Shown: piece by piece, positions 50,559 through 62,302 of the stretch
Numbering within the stretch: position 1 is the first letter of the stretch
How the letters are laid out: each line of letters opens with the position of its first letter
Assembly: GCA_963853835.1 (NCBI GenBank)
Contig: OY970834.1
Span: 24,682,365-24,746,364, forward strand
Length of the DNA stretch: 64,000 nt
From: Calendula officinalis
Lineage: Eukaryota; Streptophyta; Magnoliopsida; Asterales; Asteraceae
Reading direction: 5' to 3'
Program-made: the position numbers and the translations under genes
Notes under the pieces: model-generated
The model's database searches: none
What the model was told of the DNA's origin: nothing
Seen by the model: only the letters and a program-made list of their open reading frames with translations

Positions 50559-53095
50559 CTGACTTGAGGGATTTGGGTTCGCAAGGGGCGAATTCAAACT
50601 CAAGTTTGAGTATCGAGTTTTTCAAACGAGAAAAGAGTCAAATATTTTTCTGAGAAAAAGTTTCCACATCGAACATACAGCATGTCACGTCGACCTCTCG
50701 CTTCCTACTGCCGGTAATATTTAAGAGTATTATTTAATTGAGATTTTGCTATATTCTGAGTATAGACGAGTAGCATATTCTGAGAATTTTCGGTTTATAT
50801 CCTGAGAGAATTACTTGTGATTGTATGGCTAAACATATATGTATATAGATATACTATTATGAGATTCCATAATTTTGTGAATAATTTAGAGCTTAATTTG
50901 AGCATAATTTCGATTTTTATTCTTAGAGTTCTATATTTATATATATGAAAAATATATACTGGAGAAATGTGAAATTATAAATACTAATGAGAAAATAATA
51001 AAAGTTTCAATTTAGAGGAACACCTAATAGAGTTGAGGTGAAATTTTATAAATTCTGAGAAATTCGAACCAAAAGTGTAATAAGGGGATATTAATTTATT
51101 ATATAAGATCCATAAGCTGTGTAATGAGAAATGAGGAAATTATTAACATTAAAGAGGAGTACTTAATATTCGTATTGGGAGCATATTAAAATCTTTCATA
51201 TGGGAGAAAACACTTAATAGACTGATTCAATTAAAACGAGTAAATCAGAGATTAGTAAATCAAATTGATTGAGAATATTTTTAAGAAGATTTACCAAGTT
51301 GAGTAAAAGAAAGAATTATTAAGTCAATAAAATGGGAAATAATTACATTTAGCTAACGAGAATTATTAGCAGGATCTAAAAGAGAATTATTGATCAGGGT
51401 TAAAAGAGAAGTTATCTAAATGAGAAATTTAAAATTTTCGTGAATACAACGAATCACGAGATATAATAGTAAGCCAGATTCCATATTAAAGTCAGCAAGT
51501 TAGTATTTAATTAAGAATCATTAAATTGAGATAAAATGGGAAAAATATTTCGAGTAAGTAGGTTAAATTGCCGAGTGCAAAACTAAATGTGGATGACAAG
51601 TTAAGTGACAGATTAATGAGTTCACACTGATAGCTTAAAATAAACTATGTAAGTTTAATAGACTAATTAATTGAGGAATTGTTGAGTCAAATTAATCAGA
51701 TATTATTGAAGCTCATCTTAAAGAGTAATTATATAAGAGGATTAAGAGAAAGCTAACGTCATCAATTTGATGATGATTTATTTAAAAACGAGTTAAAAGA
51801 GCGATAAATTGAATCAAATTAATCGAGGAACGCAATAACTGAGAACTCTGATAAAAAAAAGATATTAATAGACACGCTCACAAATTACAATAAATTCAAT
51901 ATAACTGTGAAGAGGATATAAGTTATATTTATGAGGAATGATAAATGGCTTATCCAAATGAAAAGTTTAAAAGGAGATTTGTATTGTGAAAATAACTAAG
52001 TGGAAATATTTCTATGAATCTGAGTTATCTGAGCATCGCGTACGAGACTAAATGTACGCATGATTTTCTGAGTAATGGTTATGAGATTTTGAGTATGCAC
52101 TTTGAGTGCATATCTGTATTTATCAGATATTGAAAATAAAATTCCTTTCTTCTGAGTGTGATTTGTTGGTGGGCTTATATGTGGGAAGTTGTAAACTTTG
52201 GGATTTACTCGTGACCAAACAGAAGTAGGTGTCGAAAGTAATAGAGGGCCCCTATTATCGTACACACCGAACTTTTGGTTGGTTAGGGGGGAATTTTGAA
52301 GGGAACGCTGGACCAATGCTTGTTATTGTGAATTCAGTATGTGTATCCTAATTGTTTGTGTGACTACATACTTGCTTGTTTTATTTTGATAGTGAATATC
52401 AGTTCCAAACTCGAGGACGAGTTTTTCTCCAAGTGGAGTTGAGTAGGGGTATAAAAGGGAAATTGTCAAGAAATGATTATCATTAACTATTATTTATAAA
52501 TATTATGAGCATGATGCTTATGCAGAGATATTTTATTGGTATGAATTTAAAGTGCGGAATCTAAATACATATAATTGATCAAATAAATTATAAGAGTAAA
52601 TATCAAATCAAGCAGTTGAGAATAATTAAATTTATTCTATGGGTAATTATAGAGTTTATAACAAACTGATAAATCGGGATTACTGGAGAAATTAATAAAT
52701 CAAGTTAATTGGGTTGAATGAATATCGTGCAAAAGGGAAGTAGTAATACTACAATTATATACAAAATAAGATAGTATACTTATTCTTGTGTGATTATAAT
52801 GAGATAATGATGAATTATTAAAGTGATGAAAATTTAATAATGATTCTGATATGAGAAAACAATTACAATGAAATTTTGAAGAAATGAGTTAAAATGAGTT
52901 AAAGGAGAAAAGTTTTGAATTAACGGGAAGTTTTATTCAAAATTTTAGAGGTATTATAATGTATTTATGAGAAAATTGTATTTGTAAATAATATATTTTA
53001 TTTAGAGTTATTGAATAATATATTTGATTATTAATTATTGAATACTTAATTATTTTTGTGGTGTTATAAAATTTTTATGAGAAAACTTTATTTGT

Positions 53096-54756
53096 TGTAA
53101 CACCTCAATTTTCAAAACAACATTTAAATATCATTTAATCCAAAAATACATAATATTGTATTAACCTCAAATGCCGGTTTTACAAAAACGAAAAGGTTTC
53201 TTGTTCGAGATTATCAGAGTTTACAAAAACGGTGTTACAAATTATATCTTAACCATAGGATAAGGACTCTAATCATCAACACCGAGCTAATCTCAACAAG
53301 GCCTCTTCTAAACGAGCCTCCTAATTCTTCGATCCCGATCCTGAGTACATAGCAAAAACACAAACATAGTACGTGAGACAAAATTGCCTCGTGAGATACA
53401 TGGGTTTTAGACCCGATAAACAATTAGTCACATAATATCATTTAATCTTAAAATAATATTATTAAGTTTGTTTTGGGTCACTTTATCACTTTCATCATTG
53501 GCCAATGTCAAGATAATCGGAATGCCTCCAATCTATCAAGACCATCATATCCACGGTAATCGGAATGCCTCCAATCTACCGGAACTCATAGGTATTGGGT
53601 AATCGGAATGCCTCCAATCTACCACTAACCTTAAGGTACCGTAATAACCGGAATGCCTCCAATCTACTACGGTCCTAGAGGTATCATCGTCATCATCATC
53701 ATTACTTATCTTTTATCATTATGAGCTTATAGCTCCATCATTTCTCAATCAATCAATCATTTCGTTATCAAACAAGCAATTCATCAAATATCACATAAAT
53801 GACTAAATTACTTAAAGACTCGATAAAAAAATCATTTAATCATAAAAACATTTACTAGCTATGTACCCAGTTTGTAAGTTCACATGTACTCACCTTAGCC
53901 AAGCTTATCCAATGTTGTGTTCCTTGAACACCAATATCACTTCTCAAGATTTGAATGCCTCAAATCCACCAACCGGTAACCTATTATCAAAACCAATACA
54001 ATGGTTTGCATCATTTATCAATACTAACTACATAATCCATGGCTAGCTAACTACTAGCACCATTTTCCCCAAAATCACCAAACCCTAAGTTCATAAATCA
54101 CCACATTTTCGTGTGTCCAAAACATGACCACGTTTTCCTTGACAAAATACCATAGATCTAAGTTATTTCACTTCCATTTAACCATTCATGAACAAATCCA
54201 TAACTAGGGTTTATGATTCAAGCTTCCCTACTTGAATCTAAGACTTATAACACAAGAGAGATGAAGATTTACCTTAGATCTTCAACTAGGAACAAGAATC
54301 TCCAAGATTTGATGAAGAAATCAGCTCCAAATGATGGTTTGTACCCAAAATCGCCTATGAACTCGAGAGAAGAAAACTAGGGTTTATAAATGCATTAAAT
54401 GAGCTTCAACCCGACTTTAATGCTGCCAGATAGGAGATCACGACGCGAACAAAGTTCGCGACGCGAACTTTGCGTTTCTCCAATACTTCGCGATCGTTAT
54501 GCTGGCGGGAACTATTCGCGACGAAAGGCCAAACTCTCTGGTCCATGTTCCCGATCGTGATCTTCACTTCGCGACGCGAAGTCCCTTAGGCAGCAGGGCT
54601 GCACTTTTTCATCTTTGGTTCGACCCGGTTTCGCCCATAACTTTCTCATACGGTGTCCAAACGACACGAAACCAATTCCTACGTTCTTTAAACGAATTAT
54701 CCTTATTTAACATATTTTTGTACAATTTATTTATTTACAAAATTCGGGTCGTTACA
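53096..54756 (+). mobile_element. Solo LTR of a Ty3/gypsy element, 1,661 bp, inside the LARD
   Basis: TGTAACACC to GGTCGTTACA, with TTTGT at 53091-53095 and 54757-54761 as a perfect 5-bp duplication. No PBS or internal region follows, so it is a solo LTR left by recombination between two LTRs. It is the innermost insertion of the stack. Confidence 0.93.
53517..53676. repeat. Imperfect tandem repeats of 'ggaatgcctccaatctac'
   Basis: Four copies, spaced about 40-55 bp, each preceded by 'taatc/taacc' and followed by variable sequence. A weaker fifth (gaatgcctcaaatccacc) is near 53954. Confidence 0.85.
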
Positions 54757-56361
54757 TTTGTGACTAATATGTTTTAATTAGAGTTATCAAATAATATATC
54801 TTATTATTAAATTATTAAATAATTAGACTTTTTAAGGGGTTATAAAATCTTTATGGAAAATTTTATTTGTAAGTATACAGTTTATCAAATAATATATTTA
54901 TTATTAAATTATCGAATAAAGGGGAATTGAGTATTGAGTAAATGAGAGTTAATAAATTAATTCACAAAGTTGAGCGATGAAAAATCATTAAGATAAGAGT
55001 ATGATGCTTAATTGATTCTTATTTATATAAAAAAGTGGGTAACCAGGGTTAATGAGTAATATGTGGTCAAAGTAATCTAGGGAAAATTTAAAAATTTATC
55101 AATGGGAAGTTATTAATCGAGGTTTCAAATAAGTTGTCAGTATAGACTGCGATAAGTTAAAGGCTGAATTATGGAAATTTTAATCGAGTGTATTTGGAGT
55201 ATATGAAAATGAGAAATTTGGGGAGATATATTTAATATTAAAATAATTTGTACTAATTATAGGTTCATATATCTTAATTATTAACCGAAGATGACCTAAT
55301 ATATATAAGCAAGTATATGGGAGATGAATCGGATGCGCGTAATTATGCATGTTCATGTTTATGTATAAGATTTACGTGTGGTACGTAACGCTGTTACTGA
55401 TAAATGTTGCTACATTCTGAGTTCAAATTTCTGGGTTTATTTCTGAGTTAAAATTGTTGAGATTAGATTATGGGTTATACTTCTGAGATATATTCCGAGT
55501 TAGACTTCTGAGTTACATTCATGAGTGACATTTCTGAGTAAATTGCATGAGTACTACTGAGTGATTTTAAATTTCTGTGTGCATCATCTGAGAACTCTAT
55601 GTGATATGTACATCTCTTGTGAATAATTTCATGTTTTTGTATTAACTGATAACGGTGTAAACTACTAGATTGCTTCTTTGCCTTATGCAAGCTGGTGTCT
55701 CATAGGGGAGAGGACCTTTTTGAAGCCATTTCTAATATGGAATTGACAATAATAAATTTTAAAATGTTGCAAATATGTATAAGTGATTATTATTTGATGG
55801 AGTTGTGCGGGAAGTTATGTCCCATATAATTATTGTTATCGCCATAAGAGGGTCATGTGTGGTCATGGAGTTGGATTGAATGACTAAGTTCCACGCCGAG
55901 ATCATCTAACATCATCAACAAATCCGTAGCGAATCTCCAAGTAGAGTTGAATCGGAGATTCAACGCGACACCAAGAGCTGAGTGCAACAACTGTGCCTGA
56001 CTACGAGAGCAAGAAGACATCTTTAATAGAGTATCATAGATCATTTTGTATTTCTACCGTCATCCTTTTCTTTTTGAGATAAACCGAGATCTTAGAGAGC
56101 ATTTAGGTTCTATTTCTTTTAGCCTTATCATTTTGCGCCACTAAAGAAGAAAGAGTTACATGAGCAGTTGCGAGAGCCGGAGTTCATTCTGATTGAGTAT
56201 GTCATCTTGAAGAGCTTCCTTTTATAAATAACCTTATCGTTTTCCTATCCCACCTGTGGATGTGTGTCGTGGTAAGCCTGAGTCTAAGATGCGAGATCAT
56301 CATCCTGTGATTTTCCGAGCCATGACTTCGGGGACGAAGTCTATTTTAAGTGGAGTTGAGT

Positions 56362-59140
56362 TGTAACGCCCTAAAAATTATTGTAATTATATTATCGACG
56401 TTTTATTAAATAATTATATCTAGATCATTATTTATTTTGAGATTCTATGAGGATTACGAGTTTAACTAATTATCTTAGACGCTTAATAATTCTCGAGGCT
56501 GGCCGATACGCCAAGGCCTATCCTATACTACTTCAGTTTACCTCTAGCCGGACTTCGCTTCCTCTTTCCTTCATGTTCGATTTCGTGGGGCTTGGCACAA
56601 GGTCTAAGAGTGGTTCGATTTATGTTCAATACTTTGGCCGAATTTATTCCAAATCAATTAGCCTGGTCCGTTTTCCCTTTCATTTGTAAAGCCCGGAAAA
56701 TTGTTTAAGGCCAGGCCCGTTTTTCTTATTGAAGGCTAGAGGCTTAGAGGAAATAATACTTAATAGAAAATTTACCCTAAACACCCACACCGTTCCTGAA
56801 CCGTCGAGCAAACAAGGAAGCATCTCCAATTTATTTTCCCATCCAGCCGTCGAAGTGATCATCTCCAACCGCCGTTCCTTTTATTTATTTCGTTGAGCAA
56901 ACAGGAGAGCAGGTCACGATATTTATTTCTTGTAGTGATTAATTGTTTCTTTGTTGGAGGGTAATGGGAAGAAGTCTGCACCAATCTCAAGACACGTTAA
57001 GGGCACATATTGTTTTTAATTCCTTCTTATTCTCATTGTCGGCAGCACATGGGGTGTTTTGATATTTTGGGTCGGTGAGGGTAAGGAAACATCCAATAAG
57101 AGAGTTTGGATTCATACACCAGCCTTGTCGTGAATTGTTGGGCTAAGAATCTAAGCCGAGATAATTAATCGAGCAGGGTACAATCGAGGTTTGATGTTGA
57201 TCTGAAGCATAGAGGATTCGTTGCATTCGAAATCAGCAACCATCAACGAAGTGGAGTTACCAAGCAGGAAATCCCGCAATCCACAATGAGAATATCTCCG
57301 AGCTACAGATTTTATTCGGTAGTCTTTCAGCCCCTCTTTCCTTAATTGTTTTGTTGAATACTAGTTACCAATTCCGTATTATGTGTAGGAATCGACAAAG
57401 AGTGATATTGAGCCAAGAGAGCTCAGTTTTGTTTCATGTACATTATAGATTGTGGTGTCTTCCTTATCAATATGATTAAACTGTCTTGCTTCCTTCATGA
57501 TTATCTTGGGTCGTTGTTGGTCTTAGCCACTGATTTATATGGGTGTCGGGTTTGGTTTGGGTTAAAACCATTATCGTTTTTGCTAAACGTTGTTATAACC
57601 GAAAACCGGGAACCAAACCTATATGTTCTTGGTTCTCTGAAACGAAATAGATTTTCAATAAAAGACTAAAGAAAAGGTAAACAGATTTATTAAGTTTAAA
57701 ATGAGACTCGGGAGGCTGTCTCGGTAATAAATGGGTTGATGTCGGGTTGCTAAACGGGTTTCAAACTTAATGAGATTTTTGGCAGAATCTGCCCTGAACT
57801 TTGGGACTGTTTTTACCACACTTAAAATATGTTTTTGGATTTTTGGCCCGTGCTGGTCACTTGTTTTCTGAGTTAGCTTTTCAATGCCGCAACCCTCTCG
57901 TCAATCCGAATTACGGTTTAAAAGTTATAGCTAACTTAGTATGCTGCTGTTAGGAAAATGACATGTGCGACATGCCTGTCTTGCAACACTGTTTTGAGAC
58001 ACTTAGAATCTGTTTTAGCCAGGGACCGTCTCACAGAGATGTGTAGTTATGGCTGTCTACTTTTCATGGTAAAAATATGGGATAAATCTACTGCACAGTT
58101 TAAGAGTTATAGCAGTTTCCGTGAGACCGACGGGTGCTGCCAGTTTTCTAAATTGAGTCCTTAGAACGGATTGTAATTCGGGTTTCATTTTTATGCTTTT
58201 AGGATCATCTAGGAATAACCGAGCAGCGCCTTAGAGTATTGAGGATCCTTTGGAGCTTACGTTTCTCGAGGTGAGTATTCTCACCGTGTATTCAGTTTTA
58301 ACGTTGTACATGCATGACTTATGTGTTACATTTCTTGCACCATAATTGTTATCTGAGCTTGAGCTGTTATCTGAGGTTGATCCGCTATCTGAGTTTGATT
58401 TGTTATCTGAGTTTGACATGCTATCTGAGTATCTGAGCAGCTGTTGATTTATTTTAATCTAAGACATTGTGCCTGGGTAACCGAGCTCGGCACAGGGTCA
58501 TTCTATGCTACTACTTGCTAGGGCATCTGAGATAATTATGTTAAAGAGATAATAAAACATAATAACACACATCTGAGTTTTTGGCTATATGCCTGGGATC
58601 ACCTCCCGTCTGAGTTTTGGGATTATTCCCGTCTGAGTTTTGGGATCACTCCCGTCTGAGTTTTTGGCTTATGCCTATCTGAGGTGTGAGGAGGGGCGAG
58701 GTTGATCTCTCGTCCCAAATCACACAAGCGCGCTATATAAATCAAAATCTGAGTAATAAAATCTGAGAAATAAATCTGAGTAATTAATCGAGTAGATTCT
58801 GAGTAGGAGTACACCGATGTGCCCTCATGTGTTGTATGTTATGATTGTTTGCATTTTGAGAATTATTCACTCAGCTTCCCCAGCTGACCCAAACTTTCCC
58901 CCACATTGTTTCAGGTACCAGCAAAGGAAAGGAGAAGGTGGACGGTTGACCGCTGTATCTTTTCATTACTGATGTGGACATCATTTAATATTTTAAAACA
59001 CTTTACTTTATCTTAACTATTTCCGCAATAAATACGTTTTAAATGTTAAATATTAATATCTGAGATTTATTTATGGGACCTTTTGATTATAATTTTGTTT
59101 TCAAAATTTTTAAAAATCTTGTAAATTTTAGGGTGTTACA
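56362..59140 (+). repeat. 3' LTR of the LARD element, 2,779 bp
   Basis: Near-identical to the 5' LTR. Its end GGGTGTTACA joins the target duplication AGTAA and then the resumed copia frame. Confidence 0.93.
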
Positions 59141-59145
59141 AGTAA

Positions 59146-61424
59146 CGGTGGTATTGTGAATATGGCCCCAAATATAAATGAACGGGAACAATCTTGGATA
59201 TTCGATTGTGGGGCCACGGACACCATGACCCATGACTTATCTGATTTTACGAAAACAAATAGACCAACAAAAAATGTTATCCACACGGCAAATGGGGAGA
59301 AACTTCATGTGAAAATGGGAGGGAACATTGAAATTTCTCCAAATCTTAAGCTCTCTAAATGTCTCTATACCGGAGCTATCACATAAATTGTTGTCTATTA
59401 GCCATGTCACAAAAGAATTAAATTGCTCGGTCCTCATGCAACCGACATTTTGTATCTTACAGGATATCAGTACGGGAGCGATCATTGGGCATGGCACTGA
59501 GAAGAACGGGTTGTACTATGTAGATGAGCTTACTCAAAATGGGAGAGTAATGTTATCTCACGGGACAACAGAGAGAGAGAGGGGCTTGGTTGTGGCACAT
59601 AAGATTAGGTCACCCATCTATCAATTATTTACATACTTTATTTCCTAAAAAATTTCCTTTAAATTGTAAGTCACATTGTGACACTTGTGTATTTGCTAAA
59701 AGTCATCGAAAAACGTTTAAACCAAATTTTACAAGAGTTGACACACCTTTCTCATTAATTCACTCTGATTATTGGAGGTCAAAATTTCCGTTTTTTTTTT
59801 TTGTTATGTTTGTTGATGATTGCACTCGAATGACTTGGGTATACTTATTATAAAACAAAAATGAAGTCTTTGAAAAATTCTCCATTTTTTATACTATGGT
59901 CCAAACTCAGTTTAAAAAACATATACAAATCCTTCGGTCGGACAATGGTGGCGAATTTATTAACTCTGAGATGAAACGTTTTTGCCAAGAAAAAGGTATC
60001 ATTCATCAAACCTCGTGTCCTCATACCCCGGAACAAAATGGTGTTGCCGAACGAAAAAATTGTATTCTCCTAGAAATTACTCGAGCTCTTCTAATAGAAT
60101 CTCAAGTCCTAAAATCTTTTTGGCCAGAGGCCCTTGTTATGACTGCCTACCTCATAAATAGATTACCAACACAAATTTTGAAATCTAGGACTCCTCTTCA
60201 AACTCTCATTGAATACGTGAGCCCTCCCCCTATCCTCACTCTAGAACCTCGGATCTTTGGTTGTACTGTCTTTGTCCACATAGCCAAAACCACTAGATCT
60301 AAACTTGACTCATGCGCTGAAAAATGTGTTTTGTTGAGTACGGAAGAAATCAAAAAGGATACAGGTGCTATAACCCAAAAACTAGACGCATGTTCACCAC
60401 CATGAACTGTGACTTTCTTGAAACAGAATACTACTACACCTCCAATCTCAGTGGTCACGGGGAGAATACAAATGATACAAATGACACACTGAGTTGGCTT
60501 GATATACTCAACAACTGCACTCATCAAAATGTTCCTGGAAATACTGAAGACAGTGCCCCCCAAGACTCGACTCCTATCCTGGTAACCAAGGTAAGTGACC
60601 ATCAACCTATTGATACTAACGATCCAGGTATTCAAGATAATTTATAGGCTAATGAAGATGGAAGGCAATCTACTACAACTCAGGAAGAGGAACCACAACA
60701 AAACAATATACCTAATGAAGAAGAAACTACCACAACCCAAGAGGAACCAGAACAATATACTTTACCCCCAAGAACCAATCGAGGCATTCCTCCAAACAGA
60801 TACTCATCAGAGGGAGAACCAAGGAAAAGTAGGTATCCGATGGCTAACATAGCAAAAGGAAATCTATCACAACAAGCCAAAGCCTTCACAGTCGCACTAT
60901 GCTCTGAAGAAATTCCTACAAACACCGAACAAGCCCTGAAATCTAGACACTGGAAACAAGCAATGGAAGAAGAAATGAAAGCCTTAGAAAAGAATAAAAC
61001 TTGGTTCAAATGTGTCCTACCACCAAGAAAGAAAACAGTAGGGTGTCGTTGGATGTTTACAATCAAATACAAACCTGATGGCACAATTGAGAGACACAAG
61101 GCAAGATTAGTGGCGGAGGGGTACACACAAATATATGGCATCGACTACTCTGAAACTTTCTCTCCTGTAGCCAAGATCAACACTATCAGGGTTCTCTGTT
61201 CTATAGCTGCAAATCAAGAATGGCCTCTACACCAGTCGGATGTTAAAAATGCCTTCCTACACGGAGAACTACAAGAAGAGGTTTACATGGAAGCTCCACA
61301 CGGCTTCAGTGATAACTTCAAAAACAGAGAACTGTGTCGCCTTAAAAAATCTCTTTATGGTTTAAAACAATCTCCTAAAGCTTGGTTTGGGAGATTCACC
61401 ATAGCTATGAAAATCTATGGGTTT
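59146..61424 (+). pseudogene. Copia protease, integrase and RT, second part, truncated in RT
   Basis: It continues the gag frame: aspartic protease (SWIFDCGATDTMT), pre-integrase (WHIRLGHPS, CDTCVFAKSHR), DDE integrase (SDNGGEF, PEQNGVAERKN) and RT (HKARLVAEGYTQ, SDVKNAFLHGEL, LYGLKQSPKAWF). Frameshifts and stops occur near 59383, 59590, 59851 and 60340-60400. The RT ends at AMKIYGF near 61420, before the catalytic YVDD box. It is replaced there by the Harbinger minisatellite, and RNase H and the 3' LTR are lost. Confidence 0.88.
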
Positions 61425-61696
61425 TGGAATTGTGGATTTTGGTATTGTGGGTTTTGGAATTGTGGGTTTTGGAATTGTGGATTTTTGTATTATGGGTTTT
61501 GGAATTGTGGGTTTTGGAATTGTGGATTTTGGTATTGTGGGTTTTGGAATTGAGGTTGTTGGTATTGGGAATTTGGTGGAATGGGAGCACTGGTATTGAG
61601 CATATTAAAATATGGCTCGAATGCCGCAAATCCAAGGGCGTCGTTGGTGTTGGGGATTCTAGGGGACGATACGGGTGAACTTTGGTTGGAATCCAT
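61405..61696 (-). pseudogene. PIF/Harbinger ORF1-type protein, N-terminal part
   Basis: From ATG at 61696 on -, the reading is MDSNQSSPVSSP, then a stretch ending PPNSQYQQ, followed by pentapeptide repeats (PQFQN/PQYQN). A TAA inside the repeats (61490) stops the frame. After about 61410 it runs into copia sequence. Such Pro/Gln/Asn-rich starts are typical of Myb-like ORF1 proteins of PIF/Harbinger elements; the Myb-like part is deleted. Confidence 0.65.
61417..61555. repeat. 15-bp minisatellite encoding the pentapeptide repeat
   Basis: About nine units of 'gggttttggaattgt' and variants (ggattttggtattgt). The period is exactly five codons on the minus strand. Confidence 0.9.
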
Positions 61697-62302
61697 TTGT
61701 GTTTGAATTTCGTTGTGAGAATAATAAGATTGTAGAGAGATTGTAGAGAGTGTGGTTTGTGTGGATGTGAGAAAAATAGAATGTATTATTGTATGTATTT
61801 ATAGGAAAAAAAATTTTTAAAAAAAAAAACTTTTTTTTAAATAACGGTCATATGACCGTTTGAAGCCCCCCTAATGGTCGAAAATAGAGCATCTCCACGC
61901 CGTAACACCCTGTGCTCGTTACCCCTTCCGTCCACGCCGTTCCCCCACGCCATGTAGGGGGGCGATGTTCCTTCCACCTTAACGCCGTGGCCAACAGGCC
62001 ACCTCAGCACCACCACCATGCCCTTCGTCCTATACCGTGTAGCCTAACACCAGGGAGCCACTTTTCCCTCCCCAAATTATAAGTACAAAAACTTTATAAC
62101 ATGTTTTCCACACCTTGCTGTTAACATGCCATCCCGTGTCCACTAACAATCAATATACAAAATAAAAGTTAAGGGGGTGTAATTAAACACTTCATGAATT
62201 GTAAAGGGTTCATTTTTATAATACACTCAGAAACAGAATAACCCAAATGTAAGGACAAATCATGTTCCCTCTCCGTCCCCTTTTCCCAATCACCGATCCA
62301 CC

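Larger units (their letters stand above)
47759..59140 (+). mobile_element. Non-coding LTR retrotransposon (LARD-type), 11.4 kb including a nested solo LTR
   Basis: Two LTRs (47759-50542 and 56362-59140) flank a 5.8-kb interior without coding frames. AGTAA at 47754-47758 and 59141-59145 is the target duplication. A PBS follows the left LTR, and a 'gacgaagtctattttaagtg' motif precedes the right one, as in Tekay-like chromoviruses. A second relic of that motif lies near 52410-52450, and a short pol-like scrap near 56140-56220. It resembles Large Retrotransposon Derivatives, which move using proteins of related elements. By eye the LTRs differ by about a dozen substitutions and one 5-bp gap. Confidence 0.92.
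44027..62044. mobile_element. PIF/Harbinger transposon carrying a stack of nested retroelements
   Basis: The left end GGCTACTCGGTATGGG (preceded by TTA) and right end CCTATACCGTGTAGCC (followed by TAA) are inverted. Further similarity follows inside each end, with 'ggcgtgggg' and 'acggtcat' boxes. A transposase start lies just inside the left end (+) and an ORF1-type protein just inside the right end (-), the convergent layout seen in some PIF elements. The middle of both genes is missing and replaced by a copia element and its insertions. The flanking TTA/TAA is not a perfect direct duplication, so the two ends could have been rearranged. Confidence 0.75.

Noticed and set aside
55853..56220. 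Possible coding remnant in the LARD interior
   Set aside because: Only a scrap (about 15 codons) resembles chromovirus RT; too short to annotate as a gene.
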